48,850 nt of DNA from CAZUHK01 sp964620345 (GCA_964620345.1 CAZUHK010000006.1:1-48850), one strand, 5' to 3'; shown: positions 8,291 to 19,351, numbered from the stretch's first letter. A program made the numbers and translations. The notes: generated from the letters alone by a model not told the origin.

Positions 8291-8430
8291 AGACAGGATC
8301 AACAGGATGCTCAGGATCGTTGCTCAACGGTTTTCTGGCTTTCCTGGCTTTTCTCAATCCTGTCCATCCCGTCAATCCTGTCTAACTTCATTTCTGCGTG
8401 CTCGCGTCTTCTCCGCGCCTCCGCGGTGAA
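8291..8430. repeat. 9-base-period inverted repeat between sufD and sufS
   Basis: Left arm at 8291-8317 carries three ACAGGAT-like units nine bases apart. The right arm at 8357-8383 is the same pattern inverted (ATCCTGTC units, again nine-base steps). Between them lie TTTTCTGGC and TTTCCTGGC, also nine bases long. The arms could pair over about 27 positions with mismatches. It is followed at 8387-8430 by a second repetitive module (on the reverse strand GCGGAGGCGCGGAG-like units). No coding potential. Elements of this look recur in planctomycete intergenic DNA, to my knowledge; function unknown. Confidence 0.8.
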
Positions 8431-8438
8431 TCCGGTCC

Positions 8439-9776
8439 CTACAAAACGTCCGCCAGCACCTGGGCCTGGGGCAACCGCTTGAGCAGATCCTGCTTGAGCA
8501 GTTGCTCGATCGGCTCCAGATCGATCCGCTCGAACGTCTCGGCGGCGAAGGCGAAGATCATCATCGCCCGCGCCGTCTCGGGGTCGATGCCGCGGCTGCG
8601 CAGGTAGAAGATCATGTCTTCGTCGATCTGCCCGGTCGTCGCGCCGTGGGTACACTTCACATCATCGGCGTAGATCTCCAACTGCGGCTTGGCGTTGATG
8701 CGCGCCTCGTCGCTCAGCAGCAGGTTGCGGTTGGTCTGCTTCGCGTCGGTCTGCTGGGCGCCGGGGTGCACGACGATGCGCCCGGCGAACACGCCCCGGC
8801 TCTTGTCGTTGAGAATGCCCTTGTAGAACTGCCGGCTGTCGCCGCGCAGCGCCGCGTGCTCGACGCGCATGTGGTTGTCCAGGTGCTGGTCGCGCTGGCC
8901 GATGTACAGGCCGTTGATCAGGCAGTGCGCATCGTCGCCGGCGAGGATCGGATGCACGTTGTTGCGCACCAGCGCCCCGCCGAGCAGGGCCGTGTGCGAT
9001 CGGACATCGCTCTTCACGCCCTGCCTGATCTTAAGGGTCGAGATGTTGAACGCCGCGTCGTTCTCCCGCTCCAGGTAGTAGTGGTGCACGGTGGCGTGGT
9101 CGGCCGCGTGAATCTCGGTCAGGGCGTTGGTCAGGTGTACGCCTTCGCCCAGCGAGACGTTGTGCTCGATCACGGTCACGCGGGCGTGCGGCTCGGCGAT
9201 GATCAGGCAGCGCGGGTGGGTCATCTTCGGCTGCTCGCCGTCGGTGGTGATCGACAGGACGTGGATCGGCTTGTCGATCGCCTGGCCCGCGGGCACGTGG
9301 ACGAACACGCCGTCCTCGATAAACGCGGTGTTGAGCGCGCCAAACGCATCGTCGTCGATGCTCACCAGCTCGCCGAGCTTCTGCGCCGCCAGGGCGTTGG
9401 GTCGATCGATCGCGTCGGCCAGTTGCATCACCCGCCCCTCGGCCGCGGACAGCTCGGCGCTGAGCGACGGGGCGAAGAAGCCATCGACGAACACGATGCG
9501 GATCGCGTCGAGGCCTTCGATGTCGAACGGCTCGACCTCCGCGGGCGTCGGCTCGAACGGCGGATCGGGCAGGATGAACGTGGTGTCGGCCAGCTTCTTC
9601 AAGCTGGTGAACTTCCATCGCTCGTCCCTGGTGGTCGGGATGCCCTGGGCGACGAAGGCGTCGAACGCCCCGCGGCGCAGGCCGGTCAGGTTGCCCGTGC
9701 CCTGGGCGTCGGTGCGCCCGAGCAGCTTCTCGTGCGCCGCTTCGTAGCCGGCTTGTTGTTCCATCACTGGACTCAT
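8439..9776 (-). CDS. sufD: Fe-S cluster assembly protein SufD
   Basis: 445 residues from the ATG at 9776 (MSPVMEQQAGYEAAHEK). The frame opens further upstream, but that part overlaps sufC and lacks family resemblance. SufD pairs with SufB in the SufBC2D scaffold. Landmarks: TTRDERWKFTSLKKL near the N-terminus, the right-handed beta-helix core, GLYIGQRDQHLDNHMRVEHA, FAGRIVVHPGAQQTDAKQTN, INAKPQLEIYADDVKCTHG with the conserved Cys and His, and the C-terminal RSRGIDPETARAMM. SufD has lost some SufB cysteines, as expected. It starts 14 bases after sufC, so the two are surely co-transcribed. Identification is firm. Confidence 0.96.
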   Translation of the reverse strand: MSPVMEQQAGYEAAHEKLLGRTDAQGTGNLTGLRRGAFDAFVAQGIPTTRDERWKFTSLKKLADTTFILPDPPFEPTPAEVEPFDIEGLDAIRIVFVDGFFAPSLSAELSAAEGRVMQLADAIDRPNALAAQKLGELVSIDDDAFGALNTAFIEDGVFVHVPAGQAIDKPIHVLSITTDGEQPKMTHPRCLIIAEPHARVTVIEHNVSLGEGVHLTNALTEIHAADHATVHHYYLERENDAAFNISTLKIRQGVKSDVRSHTALLGGALVRNNVHPILAGDDAHCLINGLYIGQRDQHLDNHMRVEHAALRGDSRQFYKGILNDKSRGVFAGRIVVHPGAQQTDAKQTNRNLLLSDEARINAKPQLEIYADDVKCTHGATTGQIDEDMIFYLRSRGIDPETARAMMIFAFAAETFERIDLEPIEQLLKQDLLKRLPQAQVLADVL

Positions 9777-9790
9777 GTTCACAGTGCCTT

Positions 9791-10573
<783 letters not shown>

Positions 10574-10650
10574 GTCTATGCCTGGTCCGTGTTATGGGGT
10601 TTGTGCGCGAATCATGTCGTGGGTGCGTGTGCTTGAGTGCGACGCGCCGA

Positions 10651-12162
<1,512 letters not shown>

Positions 12163-12183
12163 GGTGATCTTCCTTGCCTGAAA

Positions 12184-12723
12184 CTAAGCGGTTGCGTGTC
12201 GGCGGCCTGGGGTGGTTACCTGTGTGAGTTTACCGTTGGGCTTGGCGACGGTTCTGCCGTCGCGGCCGGTGATGCTCAGGTCGAAGCGGACGTCGCGGTT
12301 CATCGCGTCGGCCAGGGTCATCGAATGCAGCACGTGCATGATCAGATCGTTGAACTGCTTCATGGTGTGGGTGATCGGGCAGCGCTCGGTGAGTCGGCAG
12401 CCCAGGCACTGGTCGTCCTCGTCGTCGTTCTCGCAGCAGAGGGTGACGGCGATGGGCCCCTCGATCGCGGCGACGACCTGGGCGAGGCGAATGTCCGCCG
12501 CGTCCCGCGTCAGGGCGTAGCCCCCGCCGGCGCCGCGCTGGGCCTTGACCAGCTCGGCCCGGGCCAGGTCCTTGAGCACGTTCATCAGCACCGGCAGGGG
12601 CAGGTCGTATTCCTGGGCGATCTGCCGGGCGCTCAGCGGTCCGGCGGCGTCGGGGGCCTCGTCGGCCAGGCGGGCCATCGCCAGCAGGGCGTAATCGGTT
12701 TTCCGCGTCAGTGCAAAGCTCAT
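12184..12723 (-). CDS. Rrf2-family Fe-S-type transcriptional regulator of suf
   Basis: 179 residues from the ATG at 12723 (MSFALTRKTDYALLAM), which has a GGAG site eight bases upstream; a TTG one codon earlier is not needed. Rrf2 winged-helix: LSARQIAQEYDLPLPVLMNVLKD, then the wing RGAGGGYALTRD. The C-terminal part has five cysteines (96, 97, 106, 109, 115) in LCCEND and CLGCRLTERCPI, the region that holds the cluster in IscR-like members. IscR and SufR sense Fe-S status and control isc/suf operons. Its place as first gene, 21 bases before sufB, points to autoregulation. The C-terminal 40 residues after the cysteines extend beyond typical Rrf2 length. Confidence 0.93.
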   Translation of the reverse strand: MSFALTRKTDYALLAMARLADEAPDAAGPLSARQIAQEYDLPLPVLMNVLKDLARAELVKAQRGAGGGYALTRDAADIRLAQVVAAIEGPIAVTLCCENDDEDDQCLGCRLTERCPITHTMKQFNDLIMHVLHSMTLADAMNRDVRFDLSITGRDGRTVAKPNGKLTQVTTPGRRHATA

Positions 12724-12762
12724 CAAGCCGCTCCATGAGGGCTTCCGGTCGCGTCGTGGGAA

Positions 12763-12780
12763 GAATAGTACCGATTCGGT
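12763..12780 (-). promoter_or_regulatory. Candidate suf promoter / Rrf2 operator
   Basis: About 47 bases upstream of the regulator start lies an 11-base palindrome, ACCGA-N-TCGGT (12770-12780). Directly adjoining on the reverse strand is TACTAT (12765-12770), four of six bases of a -10 box. A regulator binding the palindrome would cover the promoter, which suits repression by the Rrf2 protein. No good -35 was found. Inference from position and symmetry only. Confidence 0.4.
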
Positions 12781-12906
12781 GCGATTTCCAGCGGGCCCGG
12801 CCTTGATGAGCGAAATTCATCGTCGGGCGGTCGGCGATCGGTAACCGGCCCGAGCGCCGGGGCATCTGAATTGCGTGGTTCGTGGCTCGTCGGGTGATGG
12901 CTGGGT

Positions 12907-13545
12907 ATGGTGGGGGTCGTGGAAGATCGCCCCGCTCAGCCCGTTGCCGGTGATCCCACGGCCGAGGCCGCGCTGGTGCGGGGCCTGCGTGACGGCGACA
13001 ACGCGGCGTTCGAGCGACTGGTGCGCGAGCACGGCCCGCGGCTGCGTGCGGTGGTTCGACGCATCGTCCGTGATGACGCCGAGGCCAACGACGCCCTGCA
13101 GGAAGCGTTCGTGACCGTGTACCGCCGGATCGATCAATTCGATGGCCGCTCGAAGCTGCACACGTGGCTGCACCGCATCGCGGTCAACACCGCGCTGATG
13201 CGGCTACGCAAGATCAAGCGGCGTGGCGAGGTGTCGATCGACGCCGCCCAGCCGCGGTTCAACTGGATGGGCTATCGCCGCGACGCCGCCCCCGGCCGTT
13301 GGCGCGACGCGCCCGACGATCAGGTCGTCCGGCAGGAGATGCGCCAGATCGTGCTGGAGAAGATCGCCGAGCTGCCCGAGACCCACCGCGAGGTTCTGCT
13401 GATGCGCGACATCCAGGAATTGAGCACCGAGCAAACCGCCGCGGCGCTGGGCATCAAGAGCGGCGCGGTCAAGACGCGGCTACACCGGGCGCGGCTGGCG
13501 CTGCGCGAGCTGCTCGACGAGCACATGCGGGAGGATGCATCGTGA
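12907..13545 (+). CDS. ECF-family RNA polymerase sigma factor
   Basis: 212 residues. Region 2: AAFERLVREHGPRLRAVVRRIV, then DALQEAFVTVYRRIDQF and KLHTWLHRIAVNTALMRLRK of region 2.4. A basic/Trp-containing linker of about 40 residues follows (RFNWMGYRRDAAPGRWRD), longer than usual. Region 4: LPETHREVLLMRDIQELS and AAALGIKSGAVKTRLHRARLAL, an RpoE-like helix-turn-helix. The start is the ATG at 12907; the first 20 residues are variable. The stop overlaps the GTG start of the next gene, a zinc-finger anti-sigma. It is divergent from the suf operon. ECF family is certain; signal and targets unknown. Confidence 0.93.
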   Translation: MVGVVEDRPAQPVAGDPTAEAALVRGLRDGDNAAFERLVREHGPRLRAVVRRIVRDDAEANDALQEAFVTVYRRIDQFDGRSKLHTWLHRIAVNTALMRLRKIKRRGEVSIDAAQPRFNWMGYRRDAAPGRWRDAPDDQVVRQEMRQIVLEKIAELPETHREVLLMRDIQELSTEQTAAALGIKSGAVKTRLHRARLALRELLDEHMREDAS

Positions 13546-13793
13546 TCCTCACCTGCCGCAAGCTCATCAAGGTGCTCGACGACTACGTCGAAGGCCGCAT
13601 GTCGCCGATGACGCGCAAGCGGTTCGAGATGCACTTGAAGATGTGCTCGGCGTGTCGGGACTACGTCGCGTCGTACCGCCGCACGATCCGCGAGGTGCAC
13701 GAGGCGTTGCGGATCACCGAGGCCGACTGCGAGCAGATGCCCGATGAACTGGTTCAAGCGATCGTGGACGCCGCGGCGGCGCAGAAGCGCTAG
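13542..13793 (+). CDS. Zinc-finger (HC2-type) anti-sigma factor
   Basis: 83 residues, starting at a GTG that overlaps the sigma stop codon (GTGA). The motif HLKMCSAC is the HxxxCxxC zinc-binding signature of the zf-HC2 / ZAS anti-sigma family, preceded by CRKLIKVLDDYVEGRMSP, which matches the usual N-terminal helix. No transmembrane segment is present, so it is a soluble member, like those that respond to redox through zinc release. The tight coupling to the sigma gene supports a cognate pair. A longer frame in the same phase begins inside the sigma gene and is not meaningful. Confidence 0.88.
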   Translation: MILTCRKLIKVLDDYVEGRMSPMTRKRFEMHLKMCSACRDYVASYRRTIREVHEALRITEADCEQMPDELVQAIVDAAAAQKR

Positions 13794-13835
13794 CATTCCT
13801 CGCCTCAGCAAGTCATTCACACAGGAGATATCACC

Positions 13836-14645
13836 ATGCGCAACCGGATGCTGTTGACCGCGATGATCCCGCTGGCCCTGGCCGGCGCCGCGCGGGGCCA
13901 CGAGGGCGATCACGGCGAATTCGCCGCCGCGTTCGCCAAGCCCATCGAAAAAGCCCACGGCCTGGCCAACTGGAAGAACAAGCAGGCCATCCGCTACGAC
14001 ATCCGCATCGAGTACGGCGGCGATGTCATGTTCGCCGGCACGACGAGCTTCGACGTGCACTCGGAGAAGGTGCGCATGACCACGGCCGACGGCGAGCGGG
14101 TCATGGTCTGGGACGGTGAAGATGCCTGGTACACCCCGGCCGACGCGGAGATCAAAGGCCCGCGGCCCCGGTTCCATCTGCGCACGTGGACGTATTTCCT
14201 GGCCACGCCGTTCAAGCTGCGCGACCCGGGCGCGTACCTGCACGAGTTGCCCGACGCGGCGCTGCGCGAAGGCGGCGACACGGCGTACAAGCGCGCCAAG
14301 CTCACCTTCGGCCAAGACGTCGGCGATGCGCCCGATGACTGGTACATCGTCTATCGCAACCCCAACAACGATCGGATCGACGCGATGTCGTACATCGTGA
14401 CCTACGCCAAGCCGCAGGAAAAAGCCGAGCAAAGCCCCAGTGCGATTGTGTACGAGGGCTACCAGCGCGTGGATGGCGTGATGCTTTCGACGCAATGGCG
14501 CTTTTATCACTGGAACGCCGAGTCCGGCATCCACGGTCAGCCCAAGGGCAAGGTCACGATCAGCAACGTTGAGTTCGTCGAGCCCGAGGCCGGCACGTTC
14601 ACCCGGCCCGACGGCGCGGCGCGCGACCCGCTGCCGGGCGAATGA
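13836..14645 (+). CDS. Exported protein, possibly LolA-like / DUF6503-type
   Basis: 269 residues. The ATG at 13836 has a very good ribosome site (AGGAGATATCACC before ATG). The signal peptide is MRNRMLLTAMIPLALAGAARG. The mature part starts with HEGDHGEFAAAF and reads as alternating strands: AIRYDIRIEYGGDVMFAGT, RVMVWDGEDAWYTPAD, YFLATPFKLRDPG, then KLTFGQDVG and SYIVTYAKPQ. The W.G.DAW pattern and half-barrel feel resemble the LolA / DUF6503 groups of exported proteins, a tentative match. It follows the sigma / anti-sigma pair by 42 bases and may be co-transcribed with it. Function unknown. Confidence 0.72.
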   Translation: MRNRMLLTAMIPLALAGAARGHEGDHGEFAAAFAKPIEKAHGLANWKNKQAIRYDIRIEYGGDVMFAGTTSFDVHSEKVRMTTADGERVMVWDGEDAWYTPADAEIKGPRPRFHLRTWTYFLATPFKLRDPGAYLHELPDAALREGGDTAYKRAKLTFGQDVGDAPDDWYIVYRNPNNDRIDAMSYIVTYAKPQEKAEQSPSAIVYEGYQRVDGVMLSTQWRFYHWNAESGIHGQPKGKVTISNVEFVEPEAGTFTRPDGAARDPLPGE

Positions 14646-14757
14646 CGCGAAGCGGCCGGCTTCGTTTCAAACGCAATTCGCAGTCTCAAACGATCTGTCG
14701 GTTGAGTTGCGCGCCGACGAGTCGTAGAGTCTTGCTCCCGCGCACCAGGGCTGCACC

Positions 14758-15990
14758 ATGATCATCACCGGGCTCGTACGTTTCGCATCGCCGGCTTGTC
14801 GTCACGCGCTGTTGGTCGGCGCGTTGCTGGCGCTGGGCGCCTGCGGTGGCGGGCAGGAGCCGGCGGAGGCCGGCGGGCCCGATGCCGGGGGCGGGCCGCC
14901 CGGCCCGCCCCCGGCGCTGGTGCGTGTGGGCGAAGTAACCCGGGAGCAGGTCATCCAGCACCGCCTGGTGACCGGCCGACTCGAGCCGGCCGAGGAAAGC
15001 CGCGTCGCCGCCGAGGAGCCCGGCCGCGTCGTCGCCGCCCCGCCCGACGCCGGCGTGAAGATCAACCAGGACCGCGTGCTGGCCAAGCTCGACACCACCA
15101 TCCTCGACCGTCAGAAGCAGGTCGCCCAGGCCGAGCTGGACACCGCCCGCGCGTCGATCGCCGAGGCCCAGGCCCGGCTCGACCAGGCGTTGGCGCAGCG
15201 CAGGCGCCTCGAACCGCTGGTTGATGATGGCAGCGTCACCCAGGCCGACTACGACCTCGCGGTGCGCGACGAGCAGGTCGCCCGTGCCCAGCTCAAGGTC
15301 GCCCAGGCCAACGTCGCCATGCGCCAAGCCGCGGTCGAGCTGATCGAAGACCGCCTGGTGAAGATGACCATCCACGCGCCGTTCACCGGCTACATCACCG
15401 CCCGGCACACGGAGCTGGGCCAGTGGCTTTCGCCCGGCGAGCCGGTGGTCACGCTCAGCCAGACCGATCCGATCGACGCGATCCTCGACGTGCCGGAGTT
15501 CATGATCGATCAGCTCAACGCCGAGTCGCGGATCGACGTGCGCGTGCCGAGCATCGGTCTGACGCGCACCGGCCGCATCCACCGCGTGGTGCCCGATGCG
15601 GATCGGCGATCGCGGACGTTCCCGGTCGAGGTGCGGCTGGACAACGCCGACGGGCAACTTCGGCCGGGCATGAGCGTCGAGGCCCAACTGCCGCTGGGCC
15701 AAAAGATGCAGACCCTGCTGGTGCCGCGCGACGCGGTGCAGACCACGCCGACCGGCATGCTGGTCTACGTCAACCGGGGCGGCAACGCCGTGCCGGTCAA
15801 CGTGCGCGTGCTGTTCAAGTCGCTCGGCCGCTTCGTCGTCGAGGCCGACCTGCGGCCGGGCGAACAGGTCGTCACCGAAGGCAACGAACGTCTGCGGCCG
15901 GGCCAGCCGCTGAACGTGCAGAATGCACAGTCCCCGCCTGCCCCAAACGCCGACGCCCAGGCCGGCAAACCCGAAGGAAATGACGAATGA
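14758..15990 (+). CDS. RND efflux periplasmic adaptor (membrane fusion lipoprotein)
   Basis: 410 residues. Lipobox LALGAC with Cys29, followed by a Gly/Pro-rich linker. Barrel-sandwich half: RVAAEEPGRVVAAPPDAGVKI, coiled hairpin from about 115 to 190 (QAELDTARASIAEAQARLDQ), then MTIHAPFTGYITARH. Beta-barrel and membrane-proximal parts follow: RVVPDADRRSRTFPVEV, LRPGMSVEAQLPL, LLVPRDAVQ. This is a standard HlyD/AcrA-type adaptor linking the inner-membrane pump to an outer-membrane channel. The RND pump gene follows after 76 bases. No TolC-like gene is nearby, so the channel is encoded elsewhere. Its last codons and stop lie inside a 7-base-period repeat. Confidence 0.94.
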   Translation: MIITGLVRFASPACRHALLVGALLALGACGGGQEPAEAGGPDAGGGPPGPPPALVRVGEVTREQVIQHRLVTGRLEPAEESRVAAEEPGRVVAAPPDAGVKINQDRVLAKLDTTILDRQKQVAQAELDTARASIAEAQARLDQALAQRRRLEPLVDDGSVTQADYDLAVRDEQVARAQLKVAQANVAMRQAAVELIEDRLVKMTIHAPFTGYITARHTELGQWLSPGEPVVTLSQTDPIDAILDVPEFMIDQLNAESRIDVRVPSIGLTRTGRIHRVVPDADRRSRTFPVEVRLDNADGQLRPGMSVEAQLPLGQKMQTLLVPRDAVQTTPTGMLVYVNRGGNAVPVNVRVLFKSLGRFVVEADLRPGEQVVTEGNERLRPGQPLNVQNAQSPPAPNADAQAGKPEGNDE

Positions 15991-16055
15991 CCAATGCCCG
16001 GAGCACGGCTGCCGCGGCCGCTTTTGGTCATTCGAGCTTTGTCGTTCATCATTGA
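15979..16055. repeat. 7-base-period inverted repeat across the adaptor stop codon
   Basis: Left arm AATGACGAATGACCAATG at 15979-15996 is built of 7-base steps. The inverted arm lies at about 16023-16053 (TTGGTCATTCG and TCATCATTG). CGAATGACCAA and TTGGTCATTCG are fully complementary over 11 bases. The adaptor stop TGA (15988-15990) is part of the left arm. The element fills almost all of the spacer before the RND pump start at 16067. It is the same family as the element at 42733-42857. Confidence 0.8.
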
Positions 16056-16066
16056 AGCGCAGCGCC

Positions 16067-19000
16067 ATGGACCCGATTCGTTTCGCCATCGACAACCCGG
16101 TGAAGGTTTCCGTGGGCGTGGTGCTGGTGATCCTGTTCGGGTTGCTGGCGCTGCGGGCGATCCCGATCCAGCTCACGCCCAGCGTGGATCGGCCGGTCAT
16201 CAGCGTGTCCACGCAATGGGAAGGCGCCAGCCCCGCGGAGATCGAAAGCGAGGTCGTCCGCGAGCAGGAAGATCAGCTCAAGAGCATTCAGGGCCTGGAG
16301 AAGATGACCAGCACCAGCCAGTTCGGCCAGGGGCAGGTGGTGCTGGAGTTCCCGGTGGGCACCGACAAGAAGCGCGCGCTGATCGACGTCAGCGAGAAGC
16401 TGCGGCAGGTGCCCGACTACCCCGAGGACGTGGACGAGCCGGAGGTCGAGCCGACCGACCCGCAGGACCGCGACTACATCGCGTGGATCATCCTCACCAG
16501 CGAGGACAAGACCTACGACGTGCGCCACCTGCAGAAGTGGGCCCAGGACAACGTCCAGACCGCGCTGGAGCGGGTGGCGGGCGTGTCGGAGGTCAACGTG
16601 CTCGGCGGCAGCGAGCCGGAGGTGCAGATTCAGTTCGACCCGGTCAAGCTGGCTCAGCACAGCATCCCGCCTGAGCAGATGGTCGAGTCGATCCGGGCGC
16701 TGAACGTGAACGTCTCGGCCGGCGATATCGAGGAGGGCAAGCTCAACGTCCGCACGCGCGCCACCGGCGAGTACGAGGCGCTTTACGAGGTGGGCCAGAC
16801 CATTATCTCCGCGCCCGACGAGCCGGTGGTGCGCGTCGCCGACGTGGGCGAGGTGGTGCTGACCTACAAGGAGCCGTCGGCGCTGGTCCGCTCGCGCGGC
16901 GAGCTGGCGCTGGCGATCAACGTCCAGCAGGAGGTCGGCTCGAACATCATGCAGGTGATGGCCGGCCTCAAGGCCGCGATCCGCGACCTCAACGACAACA
17001 TCCTGCCCCGCAAGGCCGAGCAACTGGGCCTGGCCGGCCGGCTCACGCTCGATCAGGTGTACGACCAGACCGTCTACGTCGAGCAGGCGATCGCGCTGGT
17101 GCGCAACAACATCTTCTTCGGCGGGGCGCTGGCCCTCACCGTGCTGCTGCTGTTTCTGCGGTCGATCCGCGCCACGACGATCGTCGCGCTGGCGATCCCG
17201 GTGTCGATCATCGGCACGTTCGTCGCGATCGTCGGCATGGGCCGCAACATCAACGTGATCTCCCTGGCCGGCCTGGCGTTCGCCGTGGGCATGGTCGTGG
17301 ACAACGCGATCGTCGTGCTGGAGAACATCGATCGGCAACTGGGCCTGGGCAAGACCCCGCGTGATGCGGCGCACGACGGCGGGCGCGAGGTGTGGGGCGC
17401 CATCCTCGCCAGCACGTTGACCACCCTGGCGGTGTTCATCCCCGTGATCTTCATTCAGGAAGAGGCCGGCCAACTGTTTCGCGACATCTCCCTGGCGATC
17501 TGCGCCGCGGTCACGCTGTCGCTGATCACCTCGGTGATGGTGATCCCCAGCGCCGCGGCCCGGTTCCTCAGGCATCGCGGCGAGGCGCAACGGGCCGGCG
17601 GCATCTCGATCGCCGGCGGGGCCGGGCGGTTCACCGGCAAGTTCCGCGATGGGATTTACTGGCTGACCCAGACCCTGGGCCTGCGCTGGGCGATCGTGAT
17701 CGTGCTCGCCGGCGCGTCGATCGTGCTCAGCTACGTGCTCATGCCCCCGGCGACATACCTGCCCTCGGGCAACCGCAACCTCGCGTTCGGCCTGCTCATC
17801 CCCCCGCCGGGCTACAACCTGAAGAAGATGGAACAGATCGGCCAGCGCTTCGAGGCCATCGTCGGGCCTTACTGGCAAGCCAAGCTCGGCGAGCCCTCGG
17901 CCCAGCAGCTCGACCCGATCGTGCTGCCCGACCGGGGCATCGAGGTGCCCGGCGTGCCGCTGACCAACTTCTTCTTCGTCGGCCAGCGGACCGGGCTGAT
18001 GTTCAGCGGCGGGATCTCGGCCGATGACACGCGCGTCAAGCCCATCGCGGCCCTGCTGAACAAGGCCATCGGTCAGCAGCCGGGCATGTTCGGCTTCGCC
18101 CAGCAACGCGCCCTGATCTCCCGCGGCGGCGCGGGCAATTCGATCGAGCTGGAGATCAGCGGCGACGACTACGACGCGGTGACCGCCTCGGCCGGGGCGC
18201 TGTTCGGCCGGCTCGTGCAGAGGTTCCCGCAGATCCGCCCGGACCCGGGCAACTTCGCCGTGCCCAGCGAAGAGGTGAACGTGGTGATCGATCTGGTCCG
18301 CGCCAGCGAGCTGGGGCTGAACAACCGCGCGGTCGGGCAGTACGTGCAGATGCTCGGCGACGGGGCGATCGTGGGCGACTACAGCTACCGGGGCGACAAG
18401 ATCGACCTGAAGGTGCTCACGCGGGGTGGCGTGGGCGACGCCGAGGCCTTGGCCGACCAGCCGATGATGACGCCGACCGGGCGCGTCGTGCCGCTGGGCG
18501 CGGTGGCGCAGGTGCGGCGCACCCCCGCGCCCCAGCAGATCAGGCGCATCGAGCGCCGCCGCGCCGTGACGCTGGAAATCGCCGTGCCCCAGGACGTGCC
18601 GCTGGAAACCGCCGAGGCGATGATCCAGAACGATTTCATCACCCCCCTGCGCGAGCAGAAGGTGATCCCGCCGACCATCTTCACCCGCGCCGCCGGCACC
18701 GCGGCGCAACTGAGCGAGGTGAAGCGCGCGATGCTCGGCCGGTGGACCGGCTTCAACCTCGACAGCGTCGTCTCGCTGGTCACCAGTCGCGGCTTCCTCG
18801 CGCTGTTCGTCGTGTTCCTGCTCATGGCGGCGCTGTTCGAAAGCTGGTTCTACCCCACGGTGATCATGTTCACCGTGCCCCTGGCGACGATCGGCGGGTT
18901 CCTGGGCCTGCGCATCGTCCACGAATGGACCGACCGGATGATCTACGTCGACGCCCAGCAGTTGGACGTGCTGACCATGCTGGGCTTTGTGATCCTCATC

Positions 19001-19351
19001 GGCATCGTGGTCAACAACGCGATCCTGATCGTGCACCAGGCGCTGAACTTCATGCGCGGCCAGGGCGACATCGAGGGCGTCGAGGGCCGACAGAAGCTCG
19101 ATCCCAAGCGCGCGATCGCCGAGTCGGTTCGCACGCGCATCCGGCCGATCCTGATGAGCATGTGTACCAGTGTCGGGGGCATGCTGCCGCTGGTCGTGAT
19201 CCCCGGCGCCGGCAGCGAGCTGTACCGCGGCCTGGGCAGCGTGGTGGTCGGCGGGTTGCTCGTCTCGACCGTCTTCACGCTCGTGCTCACCCCGCTGGTC
19301 ATGTCACTGGTGTTCGATTTCCGAAAGCGGGTCGGCTCCGCGCGGGTCTGA
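16067..19351 (+). CDS. RND-family multidrug/solute efflux permease (HAE1 type)
   Basis: 1094 residues from the ATG at 16067 (MDPIRFAIDNPVKVSVG); the open frame upstream is repeat DNA. Topology: TM1 at about 13-30, a first large periplasmic loop (GASPAEIESEV, IQGLEKMTS), TMs 2-6 with FAVGMVVDNAIVVLENID, a second loop, then TMs 7-12. The TM4 pair is Asp412-Asn413, where AcrB has Asp-Asp; D-N is common in HAE1 pumps outside proteobacteria, but proton coupling may differ. The length and the 12-TM, two-loop layout are complete. It forms a tripartite pump with the adaptor upstream; the substrate cannot be predicted. Confidence 0.95.
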   Translation: MDPIRFAIDNPVKVSVGVVLVILFGLLALRAIPIQLTPSVDRPVISVSTQWEGASPAEIESEVVREQEDQLKSIQGLEKMTSTSQFGQGQVVLEFPVGTDKKRALIDVSEKLRQVPDYPEDVDEPEVEPTDPQDRDYIAWIILTSEDKTYDVRHLQKWAQDNVQTALERVAGVSEVNVLGGSEPEVQIQFDPVKLAQHSIPPEQMVESIRALNVNVSAGDIEEGKLNVRTRATGEYEALYEVGQTIISAPDEPVVRVADVGEVVLTYKEPSALVRSRGELALAINVQQEVGSNIMQVMAGLKAAIRDLNDNILPRKAEQLGLAGRLTLDQVYDQTVYVEQAIALVRNNIFFGGALALTVLLLFLRSIRATTIVALAIPVSIIGTFVAIVGMGRNINVISLAGLAFAVGMVVDNAIVVLENIDRQLGLGKTPRDAAHDGGREVWGAILASTLTTLAVFIPVIFIQEEAGQLFRDISLAICAAVTLSLITSVMVIPSAAARFLRHRGEAQRAGGISIAGGAGRFTGKFRDGIYWLTQTLGLRWAIVIVLAGASIVLSYVLMPPATYLPSGNRNLAFGLLIPPPGYNLKKMEQIGQRFEAIVGPYWQAKLGEPSAQQLDPIVLPDRGIEVPGVPLTNFFFVGQRTGLMFSGGISADDTRVKPIAALLNKAIGQQPGMFGFAQQRALISRGGAGNSIELEISGDDYDAVTASAGALFGRLVQRFPQIRPDPGNFAVPSEEVNVVIDLVRASELGLNNRAVGQYVQMLGDGAIVGDYSYRGDKIDLKVLTRGGVGDAEALADQPMMTPTGRVVPLGAVAQVRRTPAPQQIRRIERRRAVTLEIAVPQDVPLETAEAMIQNDFITPLREQKVIPPTIFTRAAGTAAQLSEVKRAMLGRWTGFNLDSVVSLVTSRGFLALFVVFLLMAALFESWFYPTVIMFTVPLATIGGFLGLRIVHEWTDRMIYVDAQQLDVLTMLGFVILIGIVVNNAILIVHQALNFMRGQGDIEGVEGRQKLDPKRAIAESVRTRIRPILMSMCTSVGGMLPLVVIPGAGSELYRGLGSVVVGGLLVSTVFTLVLTPLVMSLVFDFRKRVGSARV

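Noticed and set aside
15923..16066. N-terminal extension of the RND pump
   Set aside because: It translates the end of the adaptor gene and the 7-base repeat; true RND proteins begin just before TM1, as at 16067.
16049..19036. Open frame of about 995 codons on the minus strand opposite the RND pump
   Set aside because: Mirror of a textbook RND permease in GC-rich DNA; the product is His/Asp/Arg-rich with no recognisable fold.
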